Source: Ramlibacter terrae
GTDB lineage: Bacteria; Pseudomonadota; Gammaproteobacteria; Burkholderiales; Burkholderiaceae_C
Reading direction: 5' to 3'
NCBI GenBank assembly: GCA_013127575.1
Contig: CP053418.1
Span: 4,154,001 to 4,218,000 of the forward strand
Length of the DNA: 64,000 nucleotides
In this document: one piece after another, positions 48,972 through 59,466 of the stretch
Numbering within the stretch: position 1 is the first letter of the stretch
Layout: every line of letters starts with the position of its first letter
Notes under the pieces: model-generated
Databases searched by the model: none
Seen by the model: only the letters and a program-made list of their open reading frames with translations
Told to the model about the DNA's origin: nothing
Position numbers and translations under genes: made by a program

Positions 48972-49164
48972 GCATGCCATGGGCTCGTGCGCCAATGGAG
49001 GGGGCTGCTACCACTATGCGTACTCCGTGGGGCGTTACCTTGGTACGGAGCTGGTTAGAAGACGCGTGCAACTGCGCCGACACCGCTCCAGTCACGGCAG
49101 ACGCGGTGGCACGGCGTTTACTCAGGTGCAGGAGCGGAGACGGTCTTCCCGCTCCGTACGACCT

Positions 49165-49359
49165 CTACTTCAATCCCTTCGCGACATGCTTCAGGAACTC
49201 CGCCCGCTGAAAGTAGCGCTGCCGGAAGTTCTTCAGCGTCTTTGGCTCAGGCAGGGCCTCGGCGGCCACCATGCGCAGGACGGTACGGCGGGAGACGTTG
49301 AGAAAGACGCAGGCATCAGCCATGGTCATCAACAGCGGAAGGTCTTTTTCAGAGTTCAT
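49165..49359 (-). CDS. AlpA/excisionase-like HTH protein
   Basis: 64 residues from ATG 49359. Core MTMADACVFLNVSRRTVLRM is the MerR/AlpA-type helix-turn-helix of excisionases and prophage activators, followed by a basic wing (KTLKNFRQRYFQRAEFLK). An in-frame longer reading adds unlike residues. Its position 250 bases from the tRNA-Thr fits a recombination directionality factor or activator for the island. Confidence 0.75.
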   Translation of the reverse strand: MNSEKDLPLLMTMADACVFLNVSRRTVLRMVAAEALPEPKTLKNFRQRYFQRAEFLKHVAKGLK

Positions 49360-49606
49360 CGAGCCGCATAGCAACCAGCAATGCAGCCCCTCGGACCGAG
49401 AACCGTTTGGTGCCGGTTGGGTCCGGGGCAGCTCAAATTGACCTTCAAAGACGCGCCGTGACACAGCAAGTCGTAGGGCTATTTGGCACAATACGAGGAC
49501 GGGTGCGAGCTGCTACAAGCGCCCCCGCAGCACGCAAGCTGTTGATTCGCTTGCGTTTTTCAGGAATTGCAGTGAAGCGAAAGCCCGTCAGGACCCTGCT
49601 AGAAGA

Positions 49607-49682
49607 TGGTGCCGATTGTCCGAATCGAACGGACGACCTACCGCTTACAAGGCGGTTGCTCTACCAACTGAGCTAAATCGGC
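49607..49682 (-). tRNA. tRNA-Thr (anticodon TGU)
   Basis: 76 bases including encoded CCA. Acceptor stem GCCGATT pairs with AATCGGC, D-arm with AGTTGGTAGAGC, anticodon loop CTTGTAA (anticodon TGT in DNA), and T-loop TTCGATTCG are all canonical. The 5' end is only 15 bases from the sspB stop, so it can be read from the same transcript. The 3' end faces the island. Confidence 0.97.
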
Positions 49683-49697
49683 AGGGGGAAGCGGAGC

Positions 49698-50206
49698 TTA
49701 CTTTACGCGCTTGAGCGCCGGGCGCGGGCCGCTCGGCGGCTTCGGCGGCTCGTGGTCGTCGCCCGGTGCAGGAGCCTGCCCCTCCGGCGTGACGAGCTGC
49801 ACCACCTTGCCTTCGGCTTCCGCCGGGGCGGCGGGCACGCTGGAGAGCGGCGAAGGCTTCGGGGCGTCTTCGCCGGAGGCGGACGGCACCGCCACCGGGA
49901 ACGCCATGCCCTGGCCGTTCTCGCGCGCGTAGATCGCGATCACGCGGCTGACGGGCACCATGATCTCGCGGGCCGAGCCGGCGAAGCGCGCCTTGAACTC
50001 GATGAAGTCGTTGCCGAGCTTCAGGGAGCTGGTGGCGTCGTAGCTGATGTTCAGCACGATCTCGCCGTTCTTCACGTACTCGCGCGGCACTGGACCGACT
50101 CGTCCACCAGCACCGCCACGTACGGCGTGAAGCCGTTGTCGGTGCACCATTCATACAGCGCCCGGATCAGGTACGGGCGGGTGGACGTCGATTCCAGTGC
50201 GTTCAT
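49698..50206 (-). CDS. sspB: ClpXP protease specificity-enhancing factor SspB (one frameshift)
   Basis: Adaptor that delivers SsrA-tagged proteins to ClpXP. TRPYLIRALYEWCTDNGF and, after a shift near 50093, VPREYVKNGEIVLNISYDAT and ARFAGSAREIMVPVSRVIAI are typical. A long Pro-rich linker follows, ending in PSGPRPALKRVK, which resembles the ClpX-binding tail. About 169 residues. Pairs with sspA just upstream (25-base gap). Confidence 0.93.
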
Positions 50207-50231
50207 GGCGAGGACTGCAGGCGCAAGCGTC

Positions 50232-50843
50232 TTACTTGCGCATCACCTTTTCGGACGGGGTCAGTGCTTCGATGTAGGCGGGGCGCGAGAAGATGCGCTC
50301 GGCGTACTTCAGCAGCGGGGCGGCGTTCTTCGACAGCTCGATGCCGTAGTAGTCGAGGCGCCACAGCAGCGGCGCGATCGCGACGTCGAGCATCGAGAAG
50401 TTGTCGCCCAGCATGTACTTGTTCTTCAGGAACACCGGGGCCAGCTGCGTCAGGCGGTCGCGGATGTGCGAACGGGCCTTCTCCAGCGCCTTCTCGTTCG
50501 ACTTCGCGGCGCGCGATTCGAGCGTGGACACGTGCACGAACAGTTCCTTCTCGAAGTTGAGCAGGAACAGGCGCACGCGGGCGCGGTCGACCGGGTCGCC
50601 GGGCATCAGCTGCGGATGCGGGAAGCGCTCGTCGATGTACTCGTTGATGATGTTCGACTCGTACAGGATCAGGTCGCGTTCGACCAGGATCGGAACCTGG
50701 CCGTACGGGTTCATCACGTTGATGTCTTCCGGCTTGTTGTACAGGTCGACGTCACGGATCTCGAAGTCCATGCCCTTTTCGAACAGCACGAAGCGGCAGC
50801 GATGGGAGAAGGGGCAGGTGGTTCCCGAATACAGCACCATCAT
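50232..50843 (-). CDS. sspA: Stringent starvation protein A (GST-like)
   Basis: Intact 203-residue RNA-polymerase-associated protein of the glutathione S-transferase fold. MMVLYSGTTCPFSHRCRFVL thioredoxin-like start, NPYGQVPILVERDLILYESN, and ERFPHPQLMPGDPVDRAR are characteristic of SspA in beta-proteobacteria. It follows petC with a 94-base gap. Confidence 0.95.
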   Translation of the reverse strand: MMVLYSGTTCPFSHRCRFVLFEKGMDFEIRDVDLYNKPEDINVMNPYGQVPILVERDLILYESNIINEYIDERFPHPQLMPGDPVDRARVRLFLLNFEKELFVHVSTLESRAAKSNEKALEKARSHIRDRLTQLAPVFLKNKYMLGDNFSMLDVAIAPLLWRLDYYGIELSKNAAPLLKYAERIFSRPAYIEALTPSEKVMRK

Positions 50844-50937
50844 GTTGAGCGTCCTTTAAAAACCAAAAAGAGTGGGCGCTGGTGCAGCCCACTCCCGAAG
50901 AGTCCGCGTCCCGGCGCGTGCCGGGGCGCGACCCACG

Positions 50938-51695
50938 TTACTTCACATCTTTCCAGAAGGCCGCGTTCAGTCGCCACACCAGCACGAACATCACCACCGG
51001 GAACATCATGACCCGGCGCCGATGCGGATGCGCGAGTTCTGCGCCGGCTCGGCCATCCACTGGAGGTAGCCCACCAGGTCGCCCACGGCCTGGTCGTATT
51101 GCAGCGGGGTCATCGTGCCCGGGCTCACCTGCTTCCAGCCCCGGAACACCTGCGTGTCGTGGCCGTGCACCTTCATGGTGGCGAACACAGGCTGGCGGTC
51201 GCCCTGCAGTTCGTACAGCACGTGCGGCATGCCGACGTTGGGGAACGCCAGGTTGTTCCAGCCGGTCGGCTTCTGCGGATCGCGGTAGTAGGTGCGCAGG
51301 TACGTGTACAGGTAGTCCGCGCCGCTGCCGGCGTGGCCCGAACGCGAACGCGCCACCGTGGTCAGGTCGGGCGGGTTGGCGCCGAACCATTCCTTGGCTT
51401 CCTTCGGGTCGATCGCCGACTTCATCAGGTCGCCGACGCGGTCGGTGCCGACCAGCAGGTTGTCCTTGATCTGCTGCTCGGTGATGCCGATGTCCTGCAG
51501 GCGGTTGAAGCGCATGAAGGCCGCCGAGTGGCAGTTCAGGCAGTAGTTGACGAACAGGCGGGCGCCGTTCTGCAGCGCCGGCAGGTCGTTGGTGCGGTCG
51601 GGCGCCTTGTCCCAGGCGATGCCGCCGTCGCCGGCGGCCTGCACCGCGCCGGCCGGGCCCAGCGCCAGCATCAGGGTGAGGATCAGTTTTTTCAT
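50938..51695 (-). CDS. petC: Ubiquinol-cytochrome c reductase cytochrome c1 (one frameshift)
   Basis: Membrane-anchored c-type cytochrome of complex III. Signal peptide MKKLILTLMLALGPAGAVQA, heme motif CLNCH in LFVNYCLNCHSAAF, and the axial Met region near KVHGHD. The C-terminal anchor VMMFPVVMFVLVWRLNAAFW is in another frame after a shift near 51010. About 252 residues. Confidence 0.93.
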
Positions 51696-51711
51696 GTTGT
51701 TGGCGCTCCGC

Positions 51712-53123
51712 TCAGTGGGCAGCGAAGGTGATGCGGTCCGGCATCGGCTTGAAGGCGCCGAGGCGGCTCCACCACGGCATCAGCAGGAAGAAACCGAAGT
51801 AGTAGACCGTGCCGATCTGCGCGACGATGGTCTTGGCGTCGGACGGCGGCTGGATGCCGAGGTAGCCGAGCACGATGAAGTTGACCACGAAGATGCCGTA
51901 CAGCCACTTGTTCCAGCTCGGGCGGTAGCGGATCGAGCGCACCGGGCTGCGGTCCAGCCAGGGCAGGAAGAACAGGATGATGACGGCGCCGCCCATCACG
52001 ACCACGCCCCAGAACTTGGCGTCGAACACCTTGAGCAGCAGGATGGCCACGGCGGCGGCGACGATCACGGCGATCTTGGCGAAGCCGGGCAGCCGGCCCT
52101 TCAGCAGGGCCAGCACGGCAGCCGCCGCGATGAGCAGGGCGAACACGTTGACCATGATGTCGGTGGTCGCGCGCAGCATCGAGTAGTACGGCGTGAAGTA
52201 CCAGACCGGCGCGATGTGCGGCGGCGTCTTCAGCGGGTCGGCCGGGATGAAGTTGTTGTACTCGAGGAAGTAGCCGCCGACTTCGGGCGCGAAGAAGATG
52301 ATCGCGCTGAACACCATCAGGAACACGACCACGCCCACCATGTCGTGCACGGAGTAGTACGGGTGGAACGGGATGCCGTCGAGCGGGTGGCCGGCGGCGT
52401 CCTTCGGGGCCTTCTCGTCCTTGATGTCGATGCCGTCGGGGTTGTTCGAACCCACGTCGTGCAGCGCCAGGATGTGCGCGGCCACCAGGCCCAGCAGCAC
52501 CAGCGGGATCGCGATCACGTGGAAGCTGAAGAAGCGGTTGAGCGTGGCGTCGGACACGACGTAGTCGCCGCGGATCAGCAGCGCCAGGTCGGGGCCCACG
52601 AACGGCACGGCGGCGAACAGGTTCACGATCACTGGGCGCCCCAGTAGGACATCTGGCCCCACGGCAGCAGGTAGCCGAAGAAGGCTTCGGCCATCAGCAT
52701 CAGGAAGATCCCGCAGCCGAAGATCCAGACCAGCTCGCGCGGCTTGCGGTAGCCGCCGTAGATCAGCGCCTTGAACATGTGGAGGTAGACCACGATGAAG
52801 AAGGCCGACGCGCCGGTGGAGTGCATGTAGCGCACCAGCCAGCCCCACGGCACGTCGCGCATGATGTACTCGACCGAGGCGAACGCGAGCGCCGCGTCCG
52901 GCTTGTAGTGCATCACCGGGAAAATGCCGGTGACGATCTGGATCACCAGCACCAGCAGGGCCAGCGAGCCGAAGAAGTACCAGAAGTTGAAGTTCTTCGG
53001 AGCGTAGTACTCCGACATGTGGTCGCGGTAGAACGAGAACGCGCTGGGGAACCGGTTGTTGAACCAGTTGCCCAGCTTGGCGCCCGCGCTGGCGTTCGGG
53101 GAGATGTCCTTGAATGCAGCCAT
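51712..53123 (-). CDS. petB: Cytochrome b of the bc1 complex (one frameshift)
   Basis: Integral membrane subunit with eight helices and two b hemes. Visible are the heme-ligand His in VRYMHSTGASAFFIVVYLHM, Qo site context PWGQMSYWGAQ, GDYVVSDATLNRFFSFHVIA with the second His set, and the PEWY-equivalent PVWYFTPYYSMLRA. At 52633 the codons CAG-GTG-ATC read CAGTGATC, i.e. one G lost, producing an early stop. About 470 residues in all, longer than mitochondrial cytochrome b, as in other beta-proteobacteria. Confidence 0.95.
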
Positions 53124-53130
53124 GGTGCGG

Positions 53131-53726
53131 TCAGGCCTTCTTGTCTTCGCCGATCAGCAGCCGGTTGTCCGAGAGGTACATGTGCGGCGGCACCTCCGGG
53201 TTGTCGGGCGCGGGCTTGTTCTTGTAGACGCGTCCGGCCAGGTCGAAGGTCGAGCCGTGGCAGGGGCACAGGAAGCCGCCCTGCCAGTCGTCCGGCAGCG
53301 AAGGCTGCGGGCCGGCGGCGAGCTTGTCGGTGGGCGAGCAGCCGAGGTGCGAGCAGATGCCCACCGCCACGAACACTTCGGGCTTGATCGAGCGGACCTC
53401 GTTCTTCGCATAGTCGGGCGTCGGGTACGCCGTGCGCTGCGAGTTCGGGTCGGCCAGCTGGTTTTCGATCTTCTTCAGGCCGGCCAGCTGTTCGGGCGTG
53501 CGGCGCATGATCCAGACCGGCTTGCCGCGCCATTCCACGGTGAGTTTCTCACCCGGCGCAGGGCCGAGATGTCGACTTCGACCGGGGCTCCGGCGGCCTT
53601 GGCGCGCTCGGAAGGTTGAAAGCTGCTGACGAAGGGAACGGCAACGAAGCCGGCGCCCACCGCGCCGGCGCAACTGGACGCGATCAGCCACGTCCTTTTG
53701 CTGGCGTCCACCGTGGAGTTGCTCAT
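53131..53726 (-). CDS. petA: Rieske iron-sulfur subunit of the bc1 complex (one frameshift)
   Basis: First gene of the petABC-sspAB transcript. N-terminal anchor [20 protein letters not shown], then after a shift near 53560 the soluble domain with cluster ligands CSHLGC and CPCHGS. About 198 residues. Its start is 42 bases from a good promoter (-10 at 53768). Confidence 0.93.
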
Positions 53727-53767
53727 GGGGTCCTCGAGGATCTCTCGCTGTTTAGGGTCAACCCGCG

Positions 53768-53797
53768 ATTGTAGCGGAGCGTTTACCGGCGCTTCAA
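53768..53797 (-). promoter_or_regulatory. Sigma70-type promoter for petABC
   Basis: On the minus strand TTGAAG (53797-53792) and TACAAT (53773-53768) with an 18-base spacer, located 42 bases before the petA start. It is in the 127-base region shared with the divergent mscL gene. Confidence 0.65.
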
Positions 53798-53853
53798 CGC
53801 GGCCGGTCCCCTGCGATACTCATGCGTCCCGAAAAGAACGAGAGGAAGCAGCC

Positions 53854-54309
53854 GTGTCCATCCTGAAGGAATTCCGCGAATTCGCCATCAAGGGCAACGT
53901 CGTCGACCTCGCCGTCGGCGTGATCATCGGCGGCGCCTTCCACAAGATCGTCGATTCGCTCGTGACGGACGTGATCATGCCGCTGGTCGGCATGCTCGTC
54001 GGCAAGCTCGACTTCTCGCAGAAGTTCATGGTGCTCGGCGACGTCCCGGCCGGCACGCCGCTGGTGCTGGCCGACCTGAAGAAGGCCGGCGTGCAGGTGC
54101 TGGCCTGGGGCAACTTCGTCACCGTGGCGGTCAACTTCCTGATCCTGGCCTTCGTCATCTTCCTGCTGGTGCAGCAGATCAACCGCCTGCGCCGCCTGCA
54201 CGCGCCGCCGGCCGCGGCGGGCGAACCGGCGCCGCCCGCGGAAGACGTGCTGCTGCTGCGCGAGATCCGCGACAGCCTCAAGGCCGGCCGGCCGACCTCG
54301 CCACCCTGA
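53854..54309 (+). CDS. mscL: Large-conductance mechanosensitive channel
   Basis: 151-residue channel that opens on hypo-osmotic shock. GTG at 53854, with GAGGAAG five bases upstream, gives the family start [22 protein letters not shown]1 [18 protein letters not shown] and TM2 [18 protein letters not shown] are intact. The 3' end overlaps the convergent pdxA end by 32 bases. Confidence 0.95.
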   Translation: MSILKEFREFAIKGNVVDLAVGVIIGGAFHKIVDSLVTDVIMPLVGMLVGKLDFSQKFMVLGDVPAGTPLVLADLKKAGVQVLAWGNFVTVAVNFLILAFVIFLLVQQINRLRRLHAPPAAAGEPAPPAEDVLLLREIRDSLKAGRPTSPP

Positions 54310-55296
54310 TCGCCTCGACCAGGCTGCCGGCGTCGGCACGGCCCGTGCCGGCGATGTCGAAGGCGGTGCCGTGGTCGGGGCTGGTGCGCACCAGCGGCAG
54401 CCCCAGCGTCACGTTGACGCCCTTCTCCACCCCCGGTACTTGACCGGGATCAGGCCCTGGTCGTGGTACATCGCGATCACCACGTCGAACTCGCCCCGGC
54501 GGGCGCGCATGAACACCGTGTCCGGCGCGAACGGGCCGTGCGCGTCGCAGCCTTCGGCGCGCGCCGCGGCGATGGCGGGAGCGATGGCGTCGATTTCCTC
54601 GCGGCCGAACAGCCCGCCCTCGCCCGCGTGCGGGTTGAGGCCGGCGACAGCCATGCGCGGGCGCCGGCCCAGCGAGATGTGCAGCGCCGCGTCGGCGATG
54701 CGCAAGGTCTGCAGCACGTTGTCGCGCGTCACGGCTTCGATGGCGTCGCGCAGGGCCACGTGGATGCTCACCAGCACCGTGCGCAGTTCGTCGTTGGCCA
54801 GCATCATGCGCACCGGCATTTGCGCCGGCGGCACGCCGGCGTGCGCCGCGGCTTCGGCCTGCAGCAGTTCGGTGTGGCCCGGATAAGACAGCCCGGCCGC
54901 GGCCAGCGCCTCCTTGTGCAGGGGCGCGGTGACGACGCCCGCCACCTCGCCGCGCAGCGCGGCACGCGCGGCCCAAAGCACGGCCTCGGCCGCCATCCGG
55001 CCGCCGCGGGCGCTGACTTCGCCGACCGGCGGCAGGTTGCCTGGCTCGCCTGCCTGCAGCACCGGGATGCAGCCGGTCGGGACGTCCAGCGCTTCCCGCG
55101 CCGTGGCGATGGCGGCCACCGGCAGGGGCAAGGCGCCGTCCGCCGTCCAGCCGGCAGCGCGCCGCAGGCACGCGAGGTCGCCCACGACGAAGCAGCCGCG
55201 CGTCAGCTCCGGGGCGATGCGGAAAGCCCGGGCGACGATCTCCGGCCCGATCCCGGCGGGGTCGCCCATCGTGATGGCCAGCGGCAGCGCGCTCAT
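54278..55296 (-). CDS. pdxA: 4-hydroxythreonine-4-phosphate dehydrogenase (one frameshift)
   Basis: Step of pyridoxal-phosphate synthesis from erythrose-4-phosphate. [44 protein letters not shown] (metal His), [12 protein letters not shown] (second His) and, after a shift near 54430, [15 protein letters not shown] (third His). About 339 residues. Start overlaps the NIF3-like gene stop by 4 bases. Confidence 0.95.
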
Positions 55297-56052
55297 GCCG
55301 GGTTGTCCACGTCGATGAACTGGTGCTCCAGCCCGAATTGCGCGGCGACGTGGCCTGCGACCGCCGGTGCGCCGTAGCGTTCGGTGGCGTGGTGGCCGCA
55401 CGCCGGGTAGGCCACGCCGCATTCGCGCGCGTAGTGCGCCTGCGGCTCGGAGATTTCGCCGGTGATGAAGGCGTCGGCGCCCGCCGCGATTGCATCCTCG
55501 AAGTACGACTGCGCACCGCCGGTGCACCACGCGATGCGGCGCAGGGGCGTGCGCGCGCCCGGCACGCAGGTCACCCTGGCGGCCGAGCGCGCGTTCGACG
55601 TGGGTTGCCAGCGCCTGCGCATCGGCGAAGGCGCCGCCGTCGCTGCGGGCGCCGAGGAAGCCGAGGTCCCTGGTCGCCGAAGCGCGCATCGGCGGCCGGC
55701 CGAGGTGCCGCGCGAGCTGGGCGTTGTTGCCCAGTTCCGGGTGGGCGTCCAGCGGCAGGTGGTAGGCGAACAGGTTGATGTCGTGCGCCAGCAGCAGGGC
55801 CAGCCGCTGCTTCATCCAGCCGGTGACGCGCCCGTCCTGGCCGCGCCAGAACAGGCCGTGGTGCACGAAGACCGCATCCGCCTCGGCGGCGACGGCGGCC
55901 TCGATCAGCGCGCGGCTCGCCGTCACGCCCGAGACGATCCTGCGCACCTCCTCGCGCCCCTCGACCTGCAGGCCATTGGGGCCATAGTCCTTGAAGCGGG
56001 CGGCGCCCAGCAGGTCATCGAACGCGGTCAGCAGGTGTTGCCGGTGGGTCAT
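55293..56052 (-). CDS. NIF3-like dinuclear metal-centre protein (frameshifted)
   Basis: GTP cyclohydrolase I type 2/NIF3 family, often given as Ybg[35 protein letters not shown] and [20 protein letters not shown] hold metal-ligand His residues. After a shift near 55590 comes [20 protein letters not shown], then HHATERYG, the second ligand set. About 252 residues. Molecular role unclear in the family; possibly metal or NAD-related repair. Confidence 0.9.
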
Positions 56053-56148
56053 GGGAATAGGGCACAGGATCGACCCGCATTCTCCTACGGCCCGGCGGCG
56101 CGGCCGCATCGCCCAATAGCGCCCTCGGCTGCAGAGGAGGCGCGATGG

Positions 56149-57412
56149 ATGCACTGGCCCCTGGTGGTGTGGAGCATGGCCCTCGGCGGCATCGTCGCCG
56201 TCACGCTGGCGCGGGCGGCCGACTGGCTGGCGCGGCCCGCCGCGTCGCGGTTGCGGGCGGTCAGCTACCACCTGAGCGTGTTCCTGCTGGTGCTGGTGCT
56301 CAGCGGCGTGCTGCGGCACGCCAACCCGCCCGGCGCCGATCGCCTGCAGGTGATGCAGGTGCTGGCCGGACCGCTGTGCGTCGGGCTGTCCAACTTCTGG
56401 ATCAGCGGCTGGCTCCGCGCCGCGCACCGCGACCGGCTGATGGCGGCCGGGCTCGGGCTTTCGGCCCTGCTGCTGCCGGCGCTGGGCGTGCTGGCGCTGT
56501 TGCTGCCACGCGAGCAGCAGTTGCCGGCGGCGGCGGCGGTCTCGCTGCTGGGCGGCGCGCTGACGCTGTGGCTGACGGTGCGCGGCTGGCTGATGGGCGA
56601 CCGCATGGCGCTGGTCATGGCCGGCGGTTGCCTGCTCACGCTGCCGGCCATCGGCGGCCTTTACGCGATGGCCATGCAGGTGGCGCAGTTCGGCCCGGGC
56701 GTGCAGGCCCTGCTGGCGCTGTCCGCCGCCGCCAGCAACGGCCTGACGGGGCTGGTGCTGTGGCGCCGCGACCGCGACGAGTGGCGGGCGTCCCGGCAGG
56801 ACGCCTCGGTGTCGATGCTCGACCCCGTCACCCGGCTGCACACCGGCGCCGAGGTGGTGCGCAAGCTGTTGCGCGCGCAGCGCCGGCGCCGGCGCACCGG
56901 CCGCGAAGGCGCTCTGCTGGCGGTGACGGTGTTCGACGTGCAGCGCATCGCCACGCACGTGGGCACGGCCGGCGTCAACGAGATGTGGCTGACGCTGGCA
57001 GCGCGCCTCCAGCGCCGGTGGGCGTGGTCAACCCCGTCGGCCGCTACTGGGACCGCTGCTTCATCGTGCTGGTCGAAACCATCCCCTCGCGCGCCGCCCT
57101 GCGCACGCTCGGGCTGCGGGTGGCCACCAGCCTGCGCCAGCCGATGGAGGTCACCGGGCTCGGCGGCGAGCGCATGCTGGTGCACGCCGACTGGGCGTCG
57201 GCGTCGTGCACCTGCCCACCGCGGGCGCCAACGTCGAGGACATCCTCGACGAAGCGCAGCAACTTGCCGAGGCGGCGCGGCGGATGCGCTCGCGCGCCGC
57301 GATCTTCGACCCGGCCTGCAGCGAGGTCGTGCCTGTGGAGCAGGCGAGCACGGGGCCGCGGCGGGGCGGGCCGCCGGAAGCGCTGCTGCCGGCGTCCGGC
57401 GCCCTGCCCTGA
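56149..57412 (+). CDS. Multi-span membrane protein with degenerate GGDEF-like domain (frameshifted)
   Basis: ATG 56149 is preferred: AGGAGG ends 8 bases before it. Six or seven hydrophobic segments (for example [29 protein letters not shown] region, [20 protein letters not shown]) fill the first 200 residues. Then a GGDEF-type start [19 protein letters not shown] appears, but the signature GG(D/E)EF position reads GRYWDRCF, so cyclase activity is unlikely. Shifts near 57015 and 57195. About 421 residues. Next to degQ on the same strand. Confidence 0.7.
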
Positions 57413-57465
57413 GACCCGGCGCGAGCCCGCGCCGTCTACACTGGCGCTTTCTCCAAGACAAGAAC

Positions 57466-58637
57466 ATGCGACGTTACTGGCTGGTCTTCTCGCAGGCCGT
57501 CACCGTGCTGCTGGCGGCGTATTTCGTGGTGGCCACGCTCAAGCCCGACTGGCTTTCCGCGCGCCGTTCGGTCACCTCGGGCAGCACCGGCGTGGCGCTG
57601 GTCGAAGCGCCCACCAGCCCGACCGGCCCCGCGCCCGCCGGCAGCTTCCGCAACGCCGCGCAGAAGGCCTCGCAGGCGGTGGTGAGCATCAACACCAGCA
57701 AGACCGCCGACCGCCCCGCCTCCAACGATCCATGGTTCCGCTTCTTCTTCGGCGACCGGGGCGCGCAGCCGCAGGCCGGCACGGGCAGCGGGGTGATCAT
57801 CAGCGCCGACGGCTTCATCCTCACCAACAACCACGTGGTGGAGGGCGCGACCGAGATCGAGGTGGCGCTGAACGACAGCCGCAAGGCACGCGCCAAGGTG
57901 ATCGGCACCGACCCCGAAACCGACCTCGCCATCCTGAAGATCAACCTCGACCGGCTGCCGATCATCACGCTCGGCAACTCCGACGCGCTGCAGGTGGGCG
58001 ACCGGTGCTGGCCATCGGCAACCCGTTCGGCGTGGGCCAGACGGTCACCAGCGGCATCGTCAGCGCACTGGGGCGCAACCAGCTGGGCATCAACACCTTC
58101 GAGAACTTCATCCAGACCGATGCCGCCATCAACCCCGGCAACTCCGGCGGCGCGCTGGTGGACGTCAACGGCAACCTGATGGGCATCAACACGGCCATCT
58201 ACTCGCGCTCGGGCGGCAGCATGGGCATCGGCTTCGCCATCCCGGTGTCGACCGCCAAGCTGGTGCTGGAAGGCATCGTCAAGGACGGCGTCGTCACGCG
58301 CGGATGGATCGGCGTGGAGCCGGCCGACCTGTCGCCGGAACTGATGGAAACCTTCGGCGTGCGCGCCGGGAAGGGCGTGCTGATCACCGGCGTGCTGCAG
58401 AACGGCCCGGCGGCGCAGGCCGGCGTGCGGCCGGGCGACGTGGTGGTGCAGGTGGGCGGCAACGACGTCGGCAACGTCTCCGAACTGCTGTCGATGGTGG
58501 CTGCCCTCAAGCCGGGCGCGGCCACGCCTTTCAAGCTGCAGCGGCGCGACGACGCGATGGAAGTGACCGTGACGCCGGGCAAGCGCCCGAAGCCGCGGCC
58601 GCAGCAGCAGTCGCCTCAGGGCCTGCCGCAGCGCTGA
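57466..58637 (+). CDS. degQ: DegQ/HtrA-type periplasmic serine protease (one frameshift)
   Basis: Quality-control protease anchored by an N-terminal helix ([20 protein letters not shown]). Catalytic His in [13 protein letters not shown], Asp in [11 protein letters not shown], Ser in [14 protein letters not shown]. One PDZ domain ([20 protein letters not shown], then [16 protein letters not shown]), so the DegS/MucD-like one-PDZ layout. Shift near 58007. About 390 residues with a Pro/Gln-rich tail. Confidence 0.92.
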
Positions 58638-59429
58638 TCAGGGCTTGGCGACTTCGCCGGAGTCTTCCGGCGCCTTCGTGTGCTTGATGAAGATCTGCGC
58701 GGCCCAGATACCCACTTCGTACAGCAGGCACATCGGGATGGCGGGGCCAGTTGCGACACCACGTCCGGCGGCGTGATCACGGCCGCGATGATGAAGGCCA
58801 GCACCACGAAGTAGCCGCGGAATTCCTTGAGCTTCTCGATCGGCACGATGCCCATGCGGGCCAGCACGATCACCACGATCGGCACCTCGAAGGCCGCGCC
58901 GAAAGCGAGGAACATCGTCAGCACGAAACTCAGGTACGCCTCGATGTCAGGCGCCGCCGTGATGCTCTTGGGCGCGAAGCCCCGGATGAACGAGAACACA
59001 CGGCCGAACACGAAGAAGTAGCAGAACGCCACGCCGATGAAGAACAGGATGGTGCTGGACACCACCAGCGGCAGCACCAGCTTCTTCTCGTGCGAATAGA
59101 GGCCGGGCGCGACGAAGGCCCAGACCTGCCACAGCACCACCGGCAGCGCGATCAGGAAGGCCGCCATCAGCAGGATCTTCAGCGGCACCACGAAAGGCGA
59201 GATCACCGAGGTGGCGATCAGCGTCGCCCCCTTGGGCAGGTGCGAGATCAGCGGCGCGGCCAGGATGTCGTAGAGCGCGCCCGGGCCGGGCCAGACCGCG
59301 AGCACCGCGGCGACGACGCCGACGGCGATGAAGGCGCGGATCAGCCGGTCGCGCAATTCGACCGGTGCGCCACGAAGGGCTGCTCGGAGCCGGCCAGCTC
59401 GTCTTCTGGTCTTGGGGAGTGGTGGACAT
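58638..59429 (-). CDS. tatC: Sec-independent translocase TatC (frameshifted)
   Basis: Six-helix receptor of the Tat pathway for folded proteins. VELRDRLIRAFIAVGVVA at the start (another shift near 59370), GLYSHEKKLVLPLVVSST, FCYFFVFGRVFSFIRGF, the conserved Glu/Pro-rich periplasmic loop AFGAAFEVPIVVIVLARMG, and AAVITPPDVVSQLA. At about 58750 one C of a C run is missing and the end continues PMCLLYEVGIWAAQIF. About 264 residues. The stop meets the degQ stop tail to tail. Confidence 0.93.
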
Positions 59430-59466
59430 AGGGAGGGGAAGCGCCGGCGCCGCCGGCCGCACCGCG

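Larger units (their letters stand above)
33637..49606. mobile_element. Genomic island between a tyrosine recombinase and tRNA-Thr
   Basis: Left end: large recombinase gene at 33691. Right end: AlpA-like gene at 49165 and the 3' end of tRNA-Thr at 49607, a common integration point. Between them are genes unlike the metabolic flanks: many short or unknown proteins, RNA-repair, nuclease and protease genes, with visibly lower and more varied GC than the neighbours. No convincing duplicate of the tRNA 3' end was found at the left end (only 7 bases, CGAATCG, are shared near 33675), so the exact limits are inferred. Confidence 0.6.

Noticed and set aside
54409-56958. An 849-residue minus-strand frame joining NIF3-like and PdxA sequences
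   Set aside because: Produced by frameshifts in both genes and by an antisense run in the GGDEF-like gene; family starts at 56052 and 55296 are clear.
55462-58179. A 905-residue plus-strand frame joining the membrane protein and the protease
   Set aside because: Two separate genes with their own starts (56149, 57466); the linking part is out of frame.
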